A stretch of 64,000 nucleotides of DNA from Pedococcus badiiscoriae (GCF_013408925.1 NZ_JACCAB010000001.1:2728001-2792000), one strand, 5' to 3'; positions 1 to 9,310 are shown, counted from the stretch's first letter. The notes: generated from the sequence alone by a model not told the origin. Numbers and translations are program-made.

Positions 1-3000
1 GCCGCGGCGGGGAAGGGGCCGTGGGTGCGGGCGTAGCGGCGCACCAGGTCACCGAGCGGATCCGGGACCGACTCGAGGAACGTCTGCGGAATGCCGACCG
101 GCAACGAGCTGCCCAAGGCGTCACGAAGGCGACCCGCGTCCTCGATGGCGGCCCAGCGCTCCTGGCCGGCGATGCGCACGCGGATCAGCCTGCGCGCCCC
201 CTCGAGGTCGACGAGCCAGGCGCCGATCTCGTTGCGCGCCAACGAGTCCTGTGACCTGCGGACGATCTCGTCGAGGGGCAGCGGTCCCAGCACGCGGAGC
301 AGGTCTGCCACGTCCTCGGCGTCGCGGCAGGCGCGTTCGGGGACCAGGCGCTGCAGCTCGGACTCGGTGCGGGTGACCTGGGCCGGGTCGAGCAGGTCAC
401 GCAGCGACAGCCCCTCGCCCCGGCCCAGCAGCTCGGCCAGCAACGTGGGGTCGAGCGCGAGGGCGGCGGCACGCTTCTCGGCCAGCGGCGAGTCGCCCTC
501 GTAGAGGAACTGGGCGACGTAGCCGAACATCAGTGACCGCGCGAAGGGCGACGGCTGAGCCGACTCGACGTCGACGAGCGTGACCTCACGAGCCTCGATC
601 GAGCGCATCAGGGAAGTGAGGCCGGGCACGTCGAACACGTCCTGCACGCACTCGCGGACCGTCTCCAGGACGATCGGGAACGACGCGTACTGGCTGGCGA
701 CCTCGAGCAGCTGCGCGGCGCGCTGCCGTTGCTGCCACAGGGGTTGGCGACGGTCGGGGCGCCGACGGGGCAAGAGCAGCGCACGTGACGCGCACTCCCG
801 GAACCGGGCGGCGAACAGCGCCGACCCGCCGATCTCGGAGGTGACGAGGTCGTGCACGTCGTCGGCCTCGAGGCGCACCAGCTCGAGCAACTCGGCCCCC
901 ACCCCTCGGGTCCCGGCGCCCTCGTCCTCGAACTCGAGGTCGGGCAGCCGGAACACGATCCCGTCGTCGCCGTGCATCGCCTGGACGTCGACGCCGTAGC
1001 GCTCGCGCATCCGGGCCGACACGCACAGGGCCCAGGGCGCGTGCACCTGGCCTCCGAACGGTGAGTGGACCGCCACGCGCCAGTCGCCGATCTCGTCCCG
1101 GAACCGCTCGACCACGATCGTCCGGTCGTCAGGGACGTGGCGGGTGGCTTCCTGCTGCTCGGCGAGGTAGCCGAGCAGGTTGTCCGCCGCCCACTCGTCG
1201 AGACCGGCGGCCGTCACCCGGTCGCGTGCCCGGGCGGGGGAGAGCCCGACCACCTCGCGGACGAAGGCGCCGACCGCTCGACCCAGCTCGGCGGGCCGGC
1301 CCTGCTGGTCGCCCTTCCAGAACGGCAGTCGCCCGGGAAGACCCGGTGCCGGAGTGACGAGGACCTGGTCGTGGGTGATGTCCTCGATCCGCCACGTGGA
1401 GGTGCCCAGGGTGAACACGTCGCCGACCCGGGACTCGTAGACCATCTCCTCGTCCAGCTCGCCGACCCGCCGTCCGGCGCCCTCGCTGGAGGCGAGGAAC
1501 ACGGCATACAGCCCACGGTCGGGGATGGTGCCGCCGGAGGTGACGGCAAGGCGCTGGGCCCCCGGTCGCCCGGTCAGCACCCCGGTGACGCGGTCCCACA
1601 CGATGCGGGGCCGGAGCTCGGCGAACTCGTCACTCGGGTACCGCCCCGACAGCATGTCGAGCACCGACTCGAGGATCGACCGCGGCAGCGAGGCGAAGGG
1701 AGTGGCCTTGCGGACCACGGACTCGAGGTCGTCGACCGTCCACTCGTCGAGGGCGCACATGGCGACGATCTGCTGGGCGAGCACGTCGACCGGGTTGGCC
1801 GGGACGCGCAACGACTCGATCGCGCCCGCCCGCATGCGCTCGACGACCACCGCGGTCTGCACCAGGTCGCCGCGGAACTTGGGGAACAACACGCCCCGTG
1901 ACACCGCCCCGACCTGGTGCCCGGCGCGGCCGACCCGCTGGAGCCCCGACGCCACCGAGGGCGGTGACTCGACCTGGATGACGAGGTCGACGGCCCCCAT
2001 GTCGATGCCGAGCTCGAGGGAGCTGGTGGCGACCACGGCCGGCAGCCGGCCCGCCTTGAGGTCCTCCTCGATGAGCTGGCGGTGCTCCTTGCTCACCGAG
2101 CCGTGGTGGGCGCGAGCCAGCACCGGAGGAGCGCCGGACGAGGCCCCCGACTGGGCCATCAGCTGCGCGGGCGTGCGGCTGGCGGGATGCCGTGGAGCGG
2201 GCTCGGGCGGCTCGGGCGGGCCGTCGCCGCGGACCTCGCGCATGGTCTCGAGGCGCTCGTCCCAGATCTCGTTGAGCCGTGCCGTGAGTCGCTCGGCAAG
2301 GCGTCGGGAGTTGGCGAAGACCAGGGTCGACCGGTGCGAGGCGACGAGGTCGACGATGCGCTCCTCGACGTGGGGCCAGATCGAGGCGCGGCGCTCCGCT
2401 CCCGACGCCGGGCCGGAGAGGTCCTCCTCGATGACCTCTCCGAGGGCCGACATGTCCGGGATCGGCACGACGACCTCGAGATCCCACTCCTTGGTCGACG
2501 GCGGTCGGACGATCTCCACCGGCCGGCCGCCCGCGAGGTACCGGGCCACCTCGGCGACGGGCTCCACGGTCGCCGAGAGTCCGATGCGCTGCGCCGGCGC
2601 GTCGAGCAGGGCGTCGAGGCGTTCCAGGGACAGCGCGAGGTGGGCGCCGCGCTTGGTGCCGGCCACGGCGTGGACCTCGTCGAGGATGACCGTCTCGACA
2701 CCGGCCAGCGCCTCTCGAGCCTGCGACGTGAGGATGAGGAAGAGCGACTCGGGGGTCGTGATGAGGACGTCGGTGGGCGTGCGGGCGAAGGCGCGTCGCT
2801 CGGCGGCCGGGGTGTCGCCCGAGCGCACCGACACGGTGACGTCCGGGGGTGTCAGCCCGAGCCGGGTGGCCGCGTGGCCGATACCGACCAGCGGCGAGCG
2901 CAGGTTCCGCTCGACGTCGACGGCCAGGGCTTTCATCGGGGAGACGTAGAGCACCCGGCAGCGCTTGATCTTGTCGGCGGGAGGCGGGGAGGCCGCGAGC

Positions 3001-3185
3001 CGGTCGAGCGCCCACAGGAACGCCGACAGGGTCTTGCCCGATCCGGTCGGTGCGACGACGAGGGCATGGTGGCCCGAGCTGATGGCCTCCCACGCGCCCG
3101 CCTGCGCCGCGGTGGGCGCGCTGAACGAGCCCCTGAACCACTCGGCGGTGGCGGGGGAGAACCGGTCGAGGACGTCCGCTGCCAT
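1..3185 (-). CDS. lhr: ATP-dependent helicase Lhr, C-terminus cut by window edge
   Basis: Large superfamily 2 helicase of the Lhr family, which in mycobacteria is a 3'-to-5' translocase acting in DNA repair. The ATG at 3185 opens a frame that runs without a stop to base 1, giving about 1061 residues. Full actinobacterial Lhr is usually near 1500, so roughly the last third is missing. Walker A is APTGSGKT (K51-T52), motif Ia is PMKALAVD, and the Walker B box is DEVH (169-172) followed by a motif III of the form GLSATV. The visible end reads DLVRRYARTHGPF, typical of the Lhr region after the helicase core. It is divergent from the DUF3046 gene with only 54 bp between starts, and a damage-type promoter lies just upstream. 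Confidence 0.95.
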   Translation of the reverse strand, partial: MAADVLDRFSPATAEWFRGSFSAPTAAQAGAWEAISSGHHALVVAPTGSGKTLSAFLWALDRLAASPPPADKIKRCRVLYVSPMKALAVDVERNLRSPLVGIGHAATRLGLTPPDVTVSVRSGDTPAAERRAFARTPTDVLITTPESLFLILTSQAREALAGVETVILDEVHAVAGTKRGAHLALSLERLDALLDAPAQRIGLSATVEPVAEVARYLAGGRPVEIVRPPSTKEWDLEVVVPIPDMSALGEVIEEDLSGPASGAERRASIWPHVEERIVDLVASHRSTLVFANSRRLAERLTARLNEIWDERLETMREVRGDGPPEPPEPAPRHPASRTPAQLMAQSGASSGAPPVLARAHHGSVSKEHRQLIEEDLKAGRLPAVVATSSLELGIDMGAVDLVIQVESPPSVASGLQRVGRAGHQVGAVSRGVLFPKFRGDLVQTAVVVERMRAGAIESLRVPANPVDVLAQQIVAMCALDEWTVDDLESVVRKATPFASLPRSILESVLDMLSGRYPSDEFAELRPRIVWDRVTGVLTGRPGAQRLAVTSGGTIPDRGLYAVFLASSEGAGRRVGELDEEMVYESRVGDVFTLGTSTWRIEDITHDQVLVTPAPGLPGRLPFWKGDQQGRPAELGRAVGAFVREVVGLSPARARDRVTAAGLDEWAADNLLGYLAEQQEATRHVPDDRTIVVERFRDEIGDWRVAVHSPFGGQVHAPWALCVSARMRERYGVDVQAMHGDDGIVFRLPDLEFEDEGAGTRGVGAELLELVRLEADDVHDLVTSEIGGSALFAARFRECASRALLLPRRRPDRRQPLWQQRQRAAQLLEVASQYASFPIVLETVRECVQDVFDVPGLTSLMRSIEAREVTLVDVESAQPSPFARSLMFGYVAQFLYEGDSPLAEKRAAALALDPTLLAELLGRGEGLSLRDLLDPAQVTRTESELQRLVPERACRDAEDVADLLRVLGPLPLDEIVRRSQDSLARNEIGAWLVDLEGARRLIRVRIAGQERWAAIEDAGRLRDALGSSLPVGIPQTFLESVPDPLGDLVRRYARTHGPFPAA

Positions 3186-3194
3186 GAGAGTGAC

Positions 3195-3217
3195 AGCCTC
3201 TCACCTCACACCGACAG
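3195..3217 (-). promoter_or_regulatory. Probable PafBC/RecA-NDp type promoter of lhr
   Basis: Read on the minus strand, TGTCGGTG (3216-3209) is followed by an 8-nt spacer and GAGGCT (3200-3195). This matches the mycobacterial LexA-independent damage promoter TTGTCRGTG-N8-TANNNT except for the first base of the hexamer. The lhr ATG lies 9 nt downstream, so the transcript would be nearly leaderless. Confidence 0.6.
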
Positions 3218-3227
3218 CTGTGCCGCC

Positions 3228-3233
3228 TACACT
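3228..3233 (+). promoter_or_regulatory. -10 element TACACT, leaderless start of the DUF3046 gene
   Basis: TACACT ends 6 nt before the GTG at 3240, so transcription should begin at or next to the start codon. No Shine-Dalgarno sequence is present. Confidence 0.55.
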
Positions 3234-3239
3234 CACTGC

Positions 3240-3461
3240 GTGCGGCTGAGCCATTTCTGGGTGTTGATGAACGACGAGTTCGGGGAGGGCTACGCCACCT
3301 CGCTCGCTCAGCACCTGGTCCTGGGGGTCCTCGGTGAGCGCACCGTGGTCCAGGCGCTCGAGGCGGGGGAGAGCCCCCGACGGGTCTGGCTGGCCCTCTG
3401 TGACGCCATGGACGTGCCGGAGTCCCGTCGCCTTGGCATCGACCGGAAACCAGCGAGATGA
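3240..3461 (+). CDS. DUF3046 family small protein
   Basis: 73-residue protein beginning VRLSHFWVLMNDEFGEGYA, recognisable as the actinobacterial DUF3046 family often found near recA. It has no signal peptide or membrane segment and its function is unknown. The GTG at 3240 was chosen because the family pattern starts there and a -10 hexamer sits 6 nt upstream. Its stop overlaps the next gene's start as ATGA, so it is probably translationally coupled to the nitronate monooxygenase-like gene. Confidence 0.85.
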   Translation: MRLSHFWVLMNDEFGEGYATSLAQHLVLGVLGERTVVQALEAGESPRRVWLALCDAMDVPESRRLGIDRKPAR

Positions 3462-4483
3462 CCTCCGTCGACTGGTCCTCCAGCCCATTGGTCCTGGCAC
3501 CGATGGCCGGTGGCCCGTCGACCGTCGCCCTCGCCGCAGCAGCTGCCGACGGCGGAGTCTTCCCCTTCCTCGGCGGCGCCTACCTCACCCCGGAGCGCCT
3601 GCGCGACGACATCGGCGCGCTGCGAGAAGCCACGCGGAGGCCCTTCGGCGTCAACATCTTCGCGCCGTCGCCGGACAGCCCGTCCATGCAGCAGGAGAGC
3701 CTCGCGTATGCCGAGCTGCTGGCACCGTGGGCAGCGGCGGCGGGCATCGAGCTGGGTCATCCGCACTATGACGACGACGCCTTCGACGCGAAGGTGGACC
3801 TGCTCGTGGACTCGGCTCCGGCCGTGGTGAGCTTCGCCTTCGGGTGGCCGCCGGCCGAGGTGGTCGCGCGACTGCAGTCGGCCGGAGTCGCGGTGTGGGT
3901 CACGGTCAACGAAGCCACCGAGGTCGAGTGGGCGCAGCAGCTGGGGGTGGACGGGCTCGTCGTCCAGGGCTGGGAGGCGGGAGGTCACCGTGGCGGCCCC
4001 GTCGACACCGGCACCACCCAGTCCGCCCTGCAGCCGCTGGTCGCCGAGGTGGCTGGGCGCACCTCGCTGCCGGTGATGGCCGCCGGTGGGGTCATGACGG
4101 GATCGGACGCCGCTGCCGTGCTGCGCGCGGGAGCGAGCGCCGTCGCCCTCGGCACCGCGTTCCTCGACTGCCCCGAGGCAGGGACGGCGCCGGTGCACCG
4201 GCACGCCCTGACCCACCGGACGGGCACCACCGTGACCCGCGCGTTCACCGGGCGCAGCGCCCGTGCCCTGACCACCACCTGGACCGAGCTGTTCACCGAG
4301 GCTGCCCCCGCGGCATACCCGCACGTGCACCACCTCACGGCTCCCCTGCGGGCCTACGGAAGGGACACCGGGGAGGCCGAGCTCGTCAACCTGTGGGCCG
4401 GTACCGGCCACGAACGGTTGCGGCAGCTGCCGGCCGCCGAGCTGGCCCGCACCCTGGTGGCCGAGCTCCGCGCCGCTCTCTGA
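3458..4483 (+). CDS. Nitronate monooxygenase family FMN enzyme
   Basis: 341-residue TIM-barrel flavoprotein of the nitronate monooxygenase / 2-nitropropane dioxygenase family. These enzymes bind FMN and oxidise alkyl nitronates such as propionate 3-nitronate. Visible signatures are the N-terminal LAPMAGGPST, the catalytic-loop motif EAGGH with H177, and MAAGGV followed by the phosphate-binding GASAVALGTAFL segment. The ATG overlaps the stop of the DUF3046 gene by four bases. Substrate cannot be read from sequence; enoyl-ACP reductase FabK is a relative, but the EAGGH motif favours the nitronate branch. Confidence 0.85.
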   Translation: MTSVDWSSSPLVLAPMAGGPSTVALAAAAADGGVFPFLGGAYLTPERLRDDIGALREATRRPFGVNIFAPSPDSPSMQQESLAYAELLAPWAAAAGIELGHPHYDDDAFDAKVDLLVDSAPAVVSFAFGWPPAEVVARLQSAGVAVWVTVNEATEVEWAQQLGVDGLVVQGWEAGGHRGGPVDTGTTQSALQPLVAEVAGRTSLPVMAAGGVMTGSDAAAVLRAGASAVALGTAFLDCPEAGTAPVHRHALTHRTGTTVTRAFTGRSARALTTTWTELFTEAAPAAYPHVHHLTAPLRAYGRDTGEAELVNLWAGTGHERLRQLPAAELARTLVAELRAAL

Positions 4484-4558
4484 CCGGGTCGTCCGAATTC
4501 CCGGTCCCTCGAAAAATGGGTGAGGGCCCGTCGGTCGATGCCGATAGCGTTGTCGACC

Positions 4559-5557
4559 GTGCCCGATGACACCGCGCTCGAGACGACCTCGCCCGACGCC
4601 ACCGCTGCCGACGACACCGCTCCGGATGACACCGGGACGGTGCTCCTGAGCGCGACGCGCCTGACCAAGACGTTCGGAGACTTCACCGCGGTGGACGGGA
4701 TCGACTTCGCGGTCCGCAAGGGGGAGTGCTTCGGCTTCCTCGGGCCGAACGGCGCGGGCAAGTCGAGCACCATGCGGATGGTCGGCTGCGTGTCGCCGGT
4801 GACCAGTGGCGAGCTGCGCCTGTTCGGCCTCGACCCGGCGACGGACGGCCCGGCCATCCGTGCCCGCCTCGGCAACTGTCCGCAGCGCGACACCCTCGAC
4901 GAGGAGCTGACGGTCCAGGAGAACCTCTGGATCTACGGTCGCTACTTCGGCCTCTCGCGCAAGGAGGTCCGGTCGCGGGCCGCCGAGCTGCTCGACTTCG
5001 CCCAGCTCACCGACCGTGCCGGAGACAAGGTCGAGCCCCTCTCGGGAGGGATGAAGCGACGACTGACGATCGCCAGGTCCCTGATCAACTCGCCCGAGAT
5101 CCTGTTGCTCGACGAGCCCACCACGGGTCTGGACCCGCAGGCCCGACATGTGTTGTGGGACAGGCTCTTCCGACTCAAGCGGTCGGGTGTGACGCTGGTG
5201 CTGACCACGCACTACATGGACGAGGCCGAGCAGCTCTGCGACCGGCTCGTCGTCATGGACCATGGCCGGATCGTCGCCGAGGGGTCGCCTCGGTCGCTCA
5301 TCGAGGAGTACTCGACCCGCGAGGTCCTCGAGCTGCGGTTCGACGCCGAGGACCACAAGGACTTCGCCGAGCGGGTCGTCGGCATCGGCGAGCGGGTCGA
5401 GGTGCTGCCCGACCGTCTCCTCGTGTACGCCGACGACGGTGACCACGCGGCGGCGGTCGTGCACTCGCGCGGGATCGAGCCCCTGTCCGCACTGGTGCGC
5501 CGGGCGACGCTCGAGGACGTGTTCCTGCACCTCACCGGCCGCACCCTGGTGGACTGA
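4559..5557 (+). CDS. ABC-2 type exporter, ATP-binding subunit (DrrA/NodI-like)
   Basis: 332-residue ATPase of an ABC exporter. Walker A is GPNGAGKS (62-69), the signature is LSGGMKRR and Walker B is LLLDEPTTGLDP, with a switch histidine in TTHYMDEAE. Upstream in-frame starts exist at 4520 (GTG) and 4538 (ATG). The GTG at 4559 is preferred because TAGCGT (4545-4550) lies 8 nt before it and the added residues look non-conserved. The first 25 or so residues are an acidic, Thr/Asp-rich tail not usual in the family. It is followed by two permease genes with overlapping starts, so the three form one transport unit. The exported compound is unknown. Confidence 0.88.
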   Translation: MPDDTALETTSPDATAADDTAPDDTGTVLLSATRLTKTFGDFTAVDGIDFAVRKGECFGFLGPNGAGKSSTMRMVGCVSPVTSGELRLFGLDPATDGPAIRARLGNCPQRDTLDEELTVQENLWIYGRYFGLSRKEVRSRAAELLDFAQLTDRAGDKVEPLSGGMKRRLTIARSLINSPEILLLDEPTTGLDPQARHVLWDRLFRLKRSGVTLVLTTHYMDEAEQLCDRLVVMDHGRIVAEGSPRSLIEEYSTREVLELRFDAEDHKDFAERVVGIGERVEVLPDRLLVYADDGDHAAAVVHSRGIEPLSALVRRATLEDVFLHLTGRTLVD

Positions 5558-6444
5558 TGGCCTTGCTCCAGCCCTCGCCCCACGCCGGCCCACAGTCCGC
5601 CGCCGCCGACGTGGGCGGTTCCGGTGGGGAGGGCCGAAGCCGGGCCGCACACGGCCCTCGCGCGCCGCTGTCCGCGCGTGAGCGGGCCCTGGCGGTCTTC
5701 ACCTACTTCCTGGTGGTCTACCGACGGACCTGGCGCGGGAGCATCATCGGCCGGTTCCTGTCGCCGCTCTTCTTCCTGCTGGCGATGGGGATCGGACTCG
5801 GCTCGCTCGTGGACAACCGCGTCGGGGGAGTCGGCGGTCTGCCCTACCTGCAGTTCGTCGTCCCGGCCATCGTCGCCACCCAGACGATGTGGGTCGCGAT
5901 GGGGGAGTCGACCTACCAGGTGCTCGGCTACATCAAGTGGAACATGGGCTACCACGCCATGCTTGCGACCCCGATGACGGTGCGCGACGTCCTGAGGGGC
6001 CACTTCCTGGCGGTGGCCGCGCACCTGACCACCGCCACGGCGATCTTCATGGCGGTGGCCTCGCTGTTCGGCGGCTTCAGGTCGGTGGCCGCGGTCCTCT
6101 GCCTGCCGATCGCGATCCTCACCGGGATGGCGTTCACCACACCGATCTTCGCGTTCACGGCCAAGCAGGAGGGTGACAACGGCTTCAACATCCTGTTCCG
6201 CTGGATCGTGACGCCGCTCATGCTCTTCTCGGGGACGTTCTTCCCGATCGAGCAGCTGCCCGGCTGGATGCAGCCGATCGCCTGGGTCACCCCGCTGTGG
6301 CACGGGGTCGAGGCCTGCCGCGCCGTGGCCACGGGTTCCGTGGCCTGGCTGCCGTTCTTCGGTCACCTGCTCGTGCTGGCGGTGTATGCCGCGGTGGGCT
6401 GGTGGCTCGCCGAGCGGTCCTTCGCGAGGCGGCTGGTCCCGTGA
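5557..6444 (+). CDS. ABC-2 type exporter permease 1
   Basis: 295-residue integral membrane protein of the ABC-2 family (NodJ/DrrB-like). A hydrophilic N-terminus of about 50 residues precedes several hydrophobic segments. The family pattern MLFSGTFFPIEQLP is present, followed by a WVTPLWHGVEACR stretch near the C-terminus. The start codon overlaps the ATPase stop (TGATG). It should form the membrane pore with the next gene, either as a heterodimer or as alternative subunits. Confidence 0.85.
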   Translation: MALLQPSPHAGPQSAAADVGGSGGEGRSRAAHGPRAPLSARERALAVFTYFLVVYRRTWRGSIIGRFLSPLFFLLAMGIGLGSLVDNRVGGVGGLPYLQFVVPAIVATQTMWVAMGESTYQVLGYIKWNMGYHAMLATPMTVRDVLRGHFLAVAAHLTTATAIFMAVASLFGGFRSVAAVLCLPIAILTGMAFTTPIFAFTAKQEGDNGFNILFRWIVTPLMLFSGTFFPIEQLPGWMQPIAWVTPLWHGVEACRAVATGSVAWLPFFGHLLVLAVYAAVGWWLAERSFARRLVP

Positions 6445-7298
6445 GCAGCTCGACGACCGCGCCCCGTTCCACGCCCCCTTCCACGCGCGGCCGGGTGTCC
6501 GCCCAGCTGGCCCGGCTGGTGCCGATGCCGGCCGGGGCGGGACTTGCCAGGATGCTCGTCGAACGCAACGTCGTCTCCTTCCGCCATGGCTGGATCGCGC
6601 TCGTGACCGGCTTCGCCGAGCCGGTGTTCTACCTGTTCTCCCTCGGCATCGGCATCGGGGCGCTCGTCAAGACGGTCACGACCGACTCGGGTGCGGTCGT
6701 GTCCTACCCCCAGTTCGTGGCGCCGGCCCTGCTGGCCGCGTCGGCGATGAACGGCGCCGTGTTCGACTCGACGTTCAACGTCTTCTTCAAGCTCCGCTAC
6801 GCCAAGCTCTACGACGCGGTGCTGGCGACGCCGATGGGCCCGCGTGACGTCGCGGTCGGTGAGATCTCCTGGTCGCTGATCCGCGGCGGCCTGTACTCCG
6901 CCGCCTTCCTCGTGGTCGCACTGCTCGCTGGCGCGGTCGGGTCGTGGTGGGCGCTGCTGGCGCTGCCCGCGGCGGTCTTCATCGGGTTCGCCTTCGCCGC
7001 GCTGGGGATGTTCGCGACGACGTTCATGAAGTCCTGGGTGCACTTCGACTACGTCACCCTGGCCATCCAGCCGATGTTCCTGTTCTCCGCGACGTTCTTC
7101 CCGTTGTCGACGTATCCCGAGGCGCTCCAGTGGGTCGTGCGGGCGACGCCGCTGTACCACGGGGTCGCCCTCGAACGCGCGCTGATGCTCGGGGACGTGG
7201 GCTGGGGCGTGCTCGGGCACGTCGTCTACCTCGTGCTGCTGGGCGGGATCGGGGTCGTGGGCACGGCCCGCCGTCTCGAGAAGCTGCTCCTGTCCTAG
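6441..7298 (+). CDS. ABC-2 type exporter permease 2
   Basis: 285-residue ABC-2 permease, paralogous to the preceding gene. Shared patterns include LVERNVVSFRHGW near the N-terminus, MFLFSATFFPLSTYP and RATPLYHGVALERA. The GTG at 6441 overlaps the previous stop (GTGA), indicating translational coupling. An ATPase with two permeases suggests a heterodimeric membrane domain exporting a lipid, drug or polysaccharide; nothing nearby identifies the cargo. Confidence 0.85.
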   Translation: MSSSTTAPRSTPPSTRGRVSAQLARLVPMPAGAGLARMLVERNVVSFRHGWIALVTGFAEPVFYLFSLGIGIGALVKTVTTDSGAVVSYPQFVAPALLAASAMNGAVFDSTFNVFFKLRYAKLYDAVLATPMGPRDVAVGEISWSLIRGGLYSAAFLVVALLAGAVGSWWALLALPAAVFIGFAFAALGMFATTFMKSWVHFDYVTLAIQPMFLFSATFFPLSTYPEALQWVVRATPLYHGVALERALMLGDVGWGVLGHVVYLVLLGGIGVVGTARRLEKLLLS

Positions 7299-7378
7299 CG
7301 GTCCTGTGCGACGTCGGCCGGGGTCCTGCGCGATGTCCTGCGCGAGGTCGCGGCGTGTCGCGGGTCGGATGCCGGATT

Positions 7379-7400
7379 TCGAACAGGTGTTCGGTAGTGT
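7379..7400 (+). promoter_or_regulatory. LexA SOS box and LexA-controlled recA promoter
   Basis: TCGAACAGGTGTTCGG (7379-7394) matches the actinobacterial SOS box TCGAAC-N4-GTTCGA in 15 of 16 positions. A -10 hexamer TAGTGT (7395-7400) follows immediately, so bound LexA would block RNA polymerase. The resulting transcript would have a leader of about 150 nt. Confidence 0.85.
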
Positions 7401-7461
7401 CGTCCACAGGTGGAACTCCCACAGACCTCCCGTCCACAGGCCGCATCAGCGTCCCGGACGG

Positions 7462-7484
7462 CTGTCGGTGCCGACACCTAGCGT
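7462..7484 (+). promoter_or_regulatory. LexA-independent (PafBC/RecA-NDp type) recA promoter
   Basis: CTGTCGGTG (7462-7470), an 8-nt spacer and TAGCGT (7479-7484) reproduce the TTGTCRGTG-N8-TANNNT promoter known from mycobacterial recA P1, with one mismatch at the first base. The expected start site lies near 7491, about 65 nt before recA. Confidence 0.75.
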
Positions 7485-7557
7485 CTGACCCGACAAGCAG
7501 ATCCGCTGCCCGAGGGTCGAAGGCAGGCGCGCCCGACTCGAAGCGAAAGAAGGAACG

Positions 7558-8628
7558 GTGGCCAAAATGGCTGGAGCGAACGCATCAACTGTGGACCAGA
7601 AGGCAAAGTCCCTCGACAGCGTCATGGGGCAGATCGAGAAGTCGTTCGGCAAGGGCGCGGTCATGCGCCTCGGCGACGACGTCCGTCCCCCCATCGACGT
7701 CATCCCCACCGGGTCGATCTCGCTCGATGTCGCGCTCGGCATCGGCGGCCTCCCGCGCGGCCGAGTCGTGGAGATCTACGGCCCGGAGTCCTCGGGCAAG
7801 ACGACGGTCGCGCTGCACGCAGTGGCCAGTGCGCAGCGGGCTGGTGGCATCGCGGCGTTCATCGACGCCGAGCACGCCCTCGACCCTGACTACGCCAAGA
7901 AGCTCGGCGTCGACACCGACGCGCTCCTGGTCAGCCAGCCCGACACGGGGGAGCAGGCGCTCGAGATCGCCGACATGCTGATCCGCTCGGGCGCCATCGA
8001 CATCATCGTCATCGACTCCGTCGCCGCGCTCGTGCCACGGGCCGAGATCGAGGGCGAGATGGGTGACAGCCACGTCGGCCTGCAGGCCCGACTGATGTCC
8101 CAGGCCCTGCGCAAGCTCACCGGCGCCCTCAACAACACCGGCACGACGGCCATCTTCATCAACCAGCTGCGCGAGAAGATCGGCGTCATGTTCGGCTCGC
8201 CCGAGACGACGACGGGTGGCAAGGCGCTGAAGTTCTACGCCTCGGTCCGCCTGGACGTGCGTCGCATCGAGACCCTCAAGGACGGCAGCGAACCGGTCGG
8301 CAACCGCACCCGGGTCAAGGTCGTCAAGAACAAGGTGGCACCGCCGTTCAAGCAGGCCGAGTTCGACATCCTCTACGGCCAGGGCATCTCCCGTGAGGGT
8401 GGGCTCATCGACATGGGCGTCGAGCAGGGCTTCGTCCGCAAGGCCGGCGCTTGGTACACCTACGAAGGCGACCAGCTCGGCCAGGGCAAGGAGAACGCGC
8501 GCCAGTTCCTCAAGGACAACCCCGACCTCGGCAACGAGATCGAGAAGAAGATCAAGGAAAAGCTCGGGATCGGCCCGCAGGTCGACAAGCCGGCCGACGC
8601 GGTTCCCGAGGTACCGGTCGAGTTCTGA
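7558..8628 (+). CDS. recA: Recombinase RecA
   Basis: 356-residue DNA recombinase that forms filaments on single-stranded DNA, drives strand exchange and stimulates LexA self-cleavage. Walker A is GPESSGKT (K81-T82), and the [20 protein letters not shown] segment is the canonical L2 region. The C-terminus is the usual acidic tail. The GTG at 7558 follows AAGGA with a short 3-nt gap, while an in-frame ATG at 7567 has a 12-nt gap, so either could be used. It is preceded by one LexA-controlled and one LexA-independent promoter, and recX follows 40 bp downstream. No intein is present. Confidence 0.98.
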   Translation: MAKMAGANASTVDQKAKSLDSVMGQIEKSFGKGAVMRLGDDVRPPIDVIPTGSISLDVALGIGGLPRGRVVEIYGPESSGKTTVALHAVASAQRAGGIAAFIDAEHALDPDYAKKLGVDTDALLVSQPDTGEQALEIADMLIRSGAIDIIVIDSVAALVPRAEIEGEMGDSHVGLQARLMSQALRKLTGALNNTGTTAIFINQLREKIGVMFGSPETTTGGKALKFYASVRLDVRRIETLKDGSEPVGNRTRVKVVKNKVAPPFKQAEFDILYGQGISREGGLIDMGVEQGFVRKAGAWYTYEGDQLGQGKENARQFLKDNPDLGNEIEKKIKEKLGIGPQVDKPADAVPEVPVEF

Positions 8629-8668
8629 GCCACGGCTCGGGCGACCGCCACTGCACCACTGATCCCGC

Positions 8669-9310
8669 ATGACTGATCGACACGACGCGGCCAGGGCAGC
8701 CTTCGAGGCTGCCCTGGCCGCGACGTCCGCTCCCGCCGACGAACCTCAGCCGAGGGCGGCTCGCCCACGGGCCTGGCAACCCATCCCCGGTGACCCCGAG
8801 GCAGACCTCCAGGCCCGTGACGGCGAGCCCGACGCGTACGACGTCGCGCGCCAGATCGTGCTGCGACAGCTCGCCCTGTCGCCCAAGAGCCGCCACCAGC
8901 TGCGGGACAAGCTGCGCCAACGCAACTGCCCCGACGACGTCGCCGAGGCGGTCCTCGACCGGATGGCAGCGGTGGGCCTGGTCGACGACCAGGCGTACGC
9001 GGGGATGCTCGTCCGGTCCCAACAGGCAGGTCGCGGCCTGGCTCGGCGCGCGCTGGCCCGCGAGCTGCGGACCAAGGGCGTCGACGACGAGACGGCCAAG
9101 GCGACCCTCGAGTCGATCAACCCCGACGACGAGCGCGACCGTGCCGCGCAGCTGGTGGCCAAGCGGCTGAAGTCCATGCACGGGCTCGAGCCGGTGGTGC
9201 AGACCCGACGACTGGCCGGGATGTTGGCCCGCAAGGGCTATCCGGCAGACCTCGCCATGGCCGTCATCCGTGAGGCGATCGCGGACGCCCCCGAGCACCA
9301 GCGCGACTGA
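8669..9310 (+). CDS. recX: Regulatory protein RecX
   Basis: 213-residue RecA inhibitor that binds RecA filaments and limits their activity. The three-helix repeats typical of RecX are seen from about residue 60: ARQIVLRQLALSPKSRHQLRDKL, then a VGLVDDQAYA repeat, then the C-terminal RRLAGMLARKGY repeat. The first 55 residues are a low-complexity Ala/Pro-rich extension common in actinobacteria. Its position 40 bp after recA suggests co-transcription. Confidence 0.95.
   Translation: MTDRHDAARAAFEAALAATSAPADEPQPRAARPRAWQPIPGDPEADLQARDGEPDAYDVARQIVLRQLALSPKSRHQLRDKLRQRNCPDDVAEAVLDRMAAVGLVDDQAYAGMLVRSQQAGRGLARRALARELRTKGVDDETAKATLESINPDDERDRAAQLVAKRLKSMHGLEPVVQTRRLAGMLARKGYPADLAMAVIREAIADAPEHQRD

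Noticed and set aside
4520..4558. Upstream starts for the ABC ATPase at 4520 (GTG) or 4538 (ATG)
   Set aside because: A -10 hexamer lies at 4545-4550, downstream of both, and the extra residues are not conserved-looking.
3308..5650. A 780-codon open frame on the minus strand
   Set aside because: It lies opposite the nitronate monooxygenase and ABC genes, has an Arg/Gly/His-rich composition and no family pattern. Such frames are expected opposite GC-rich genes.
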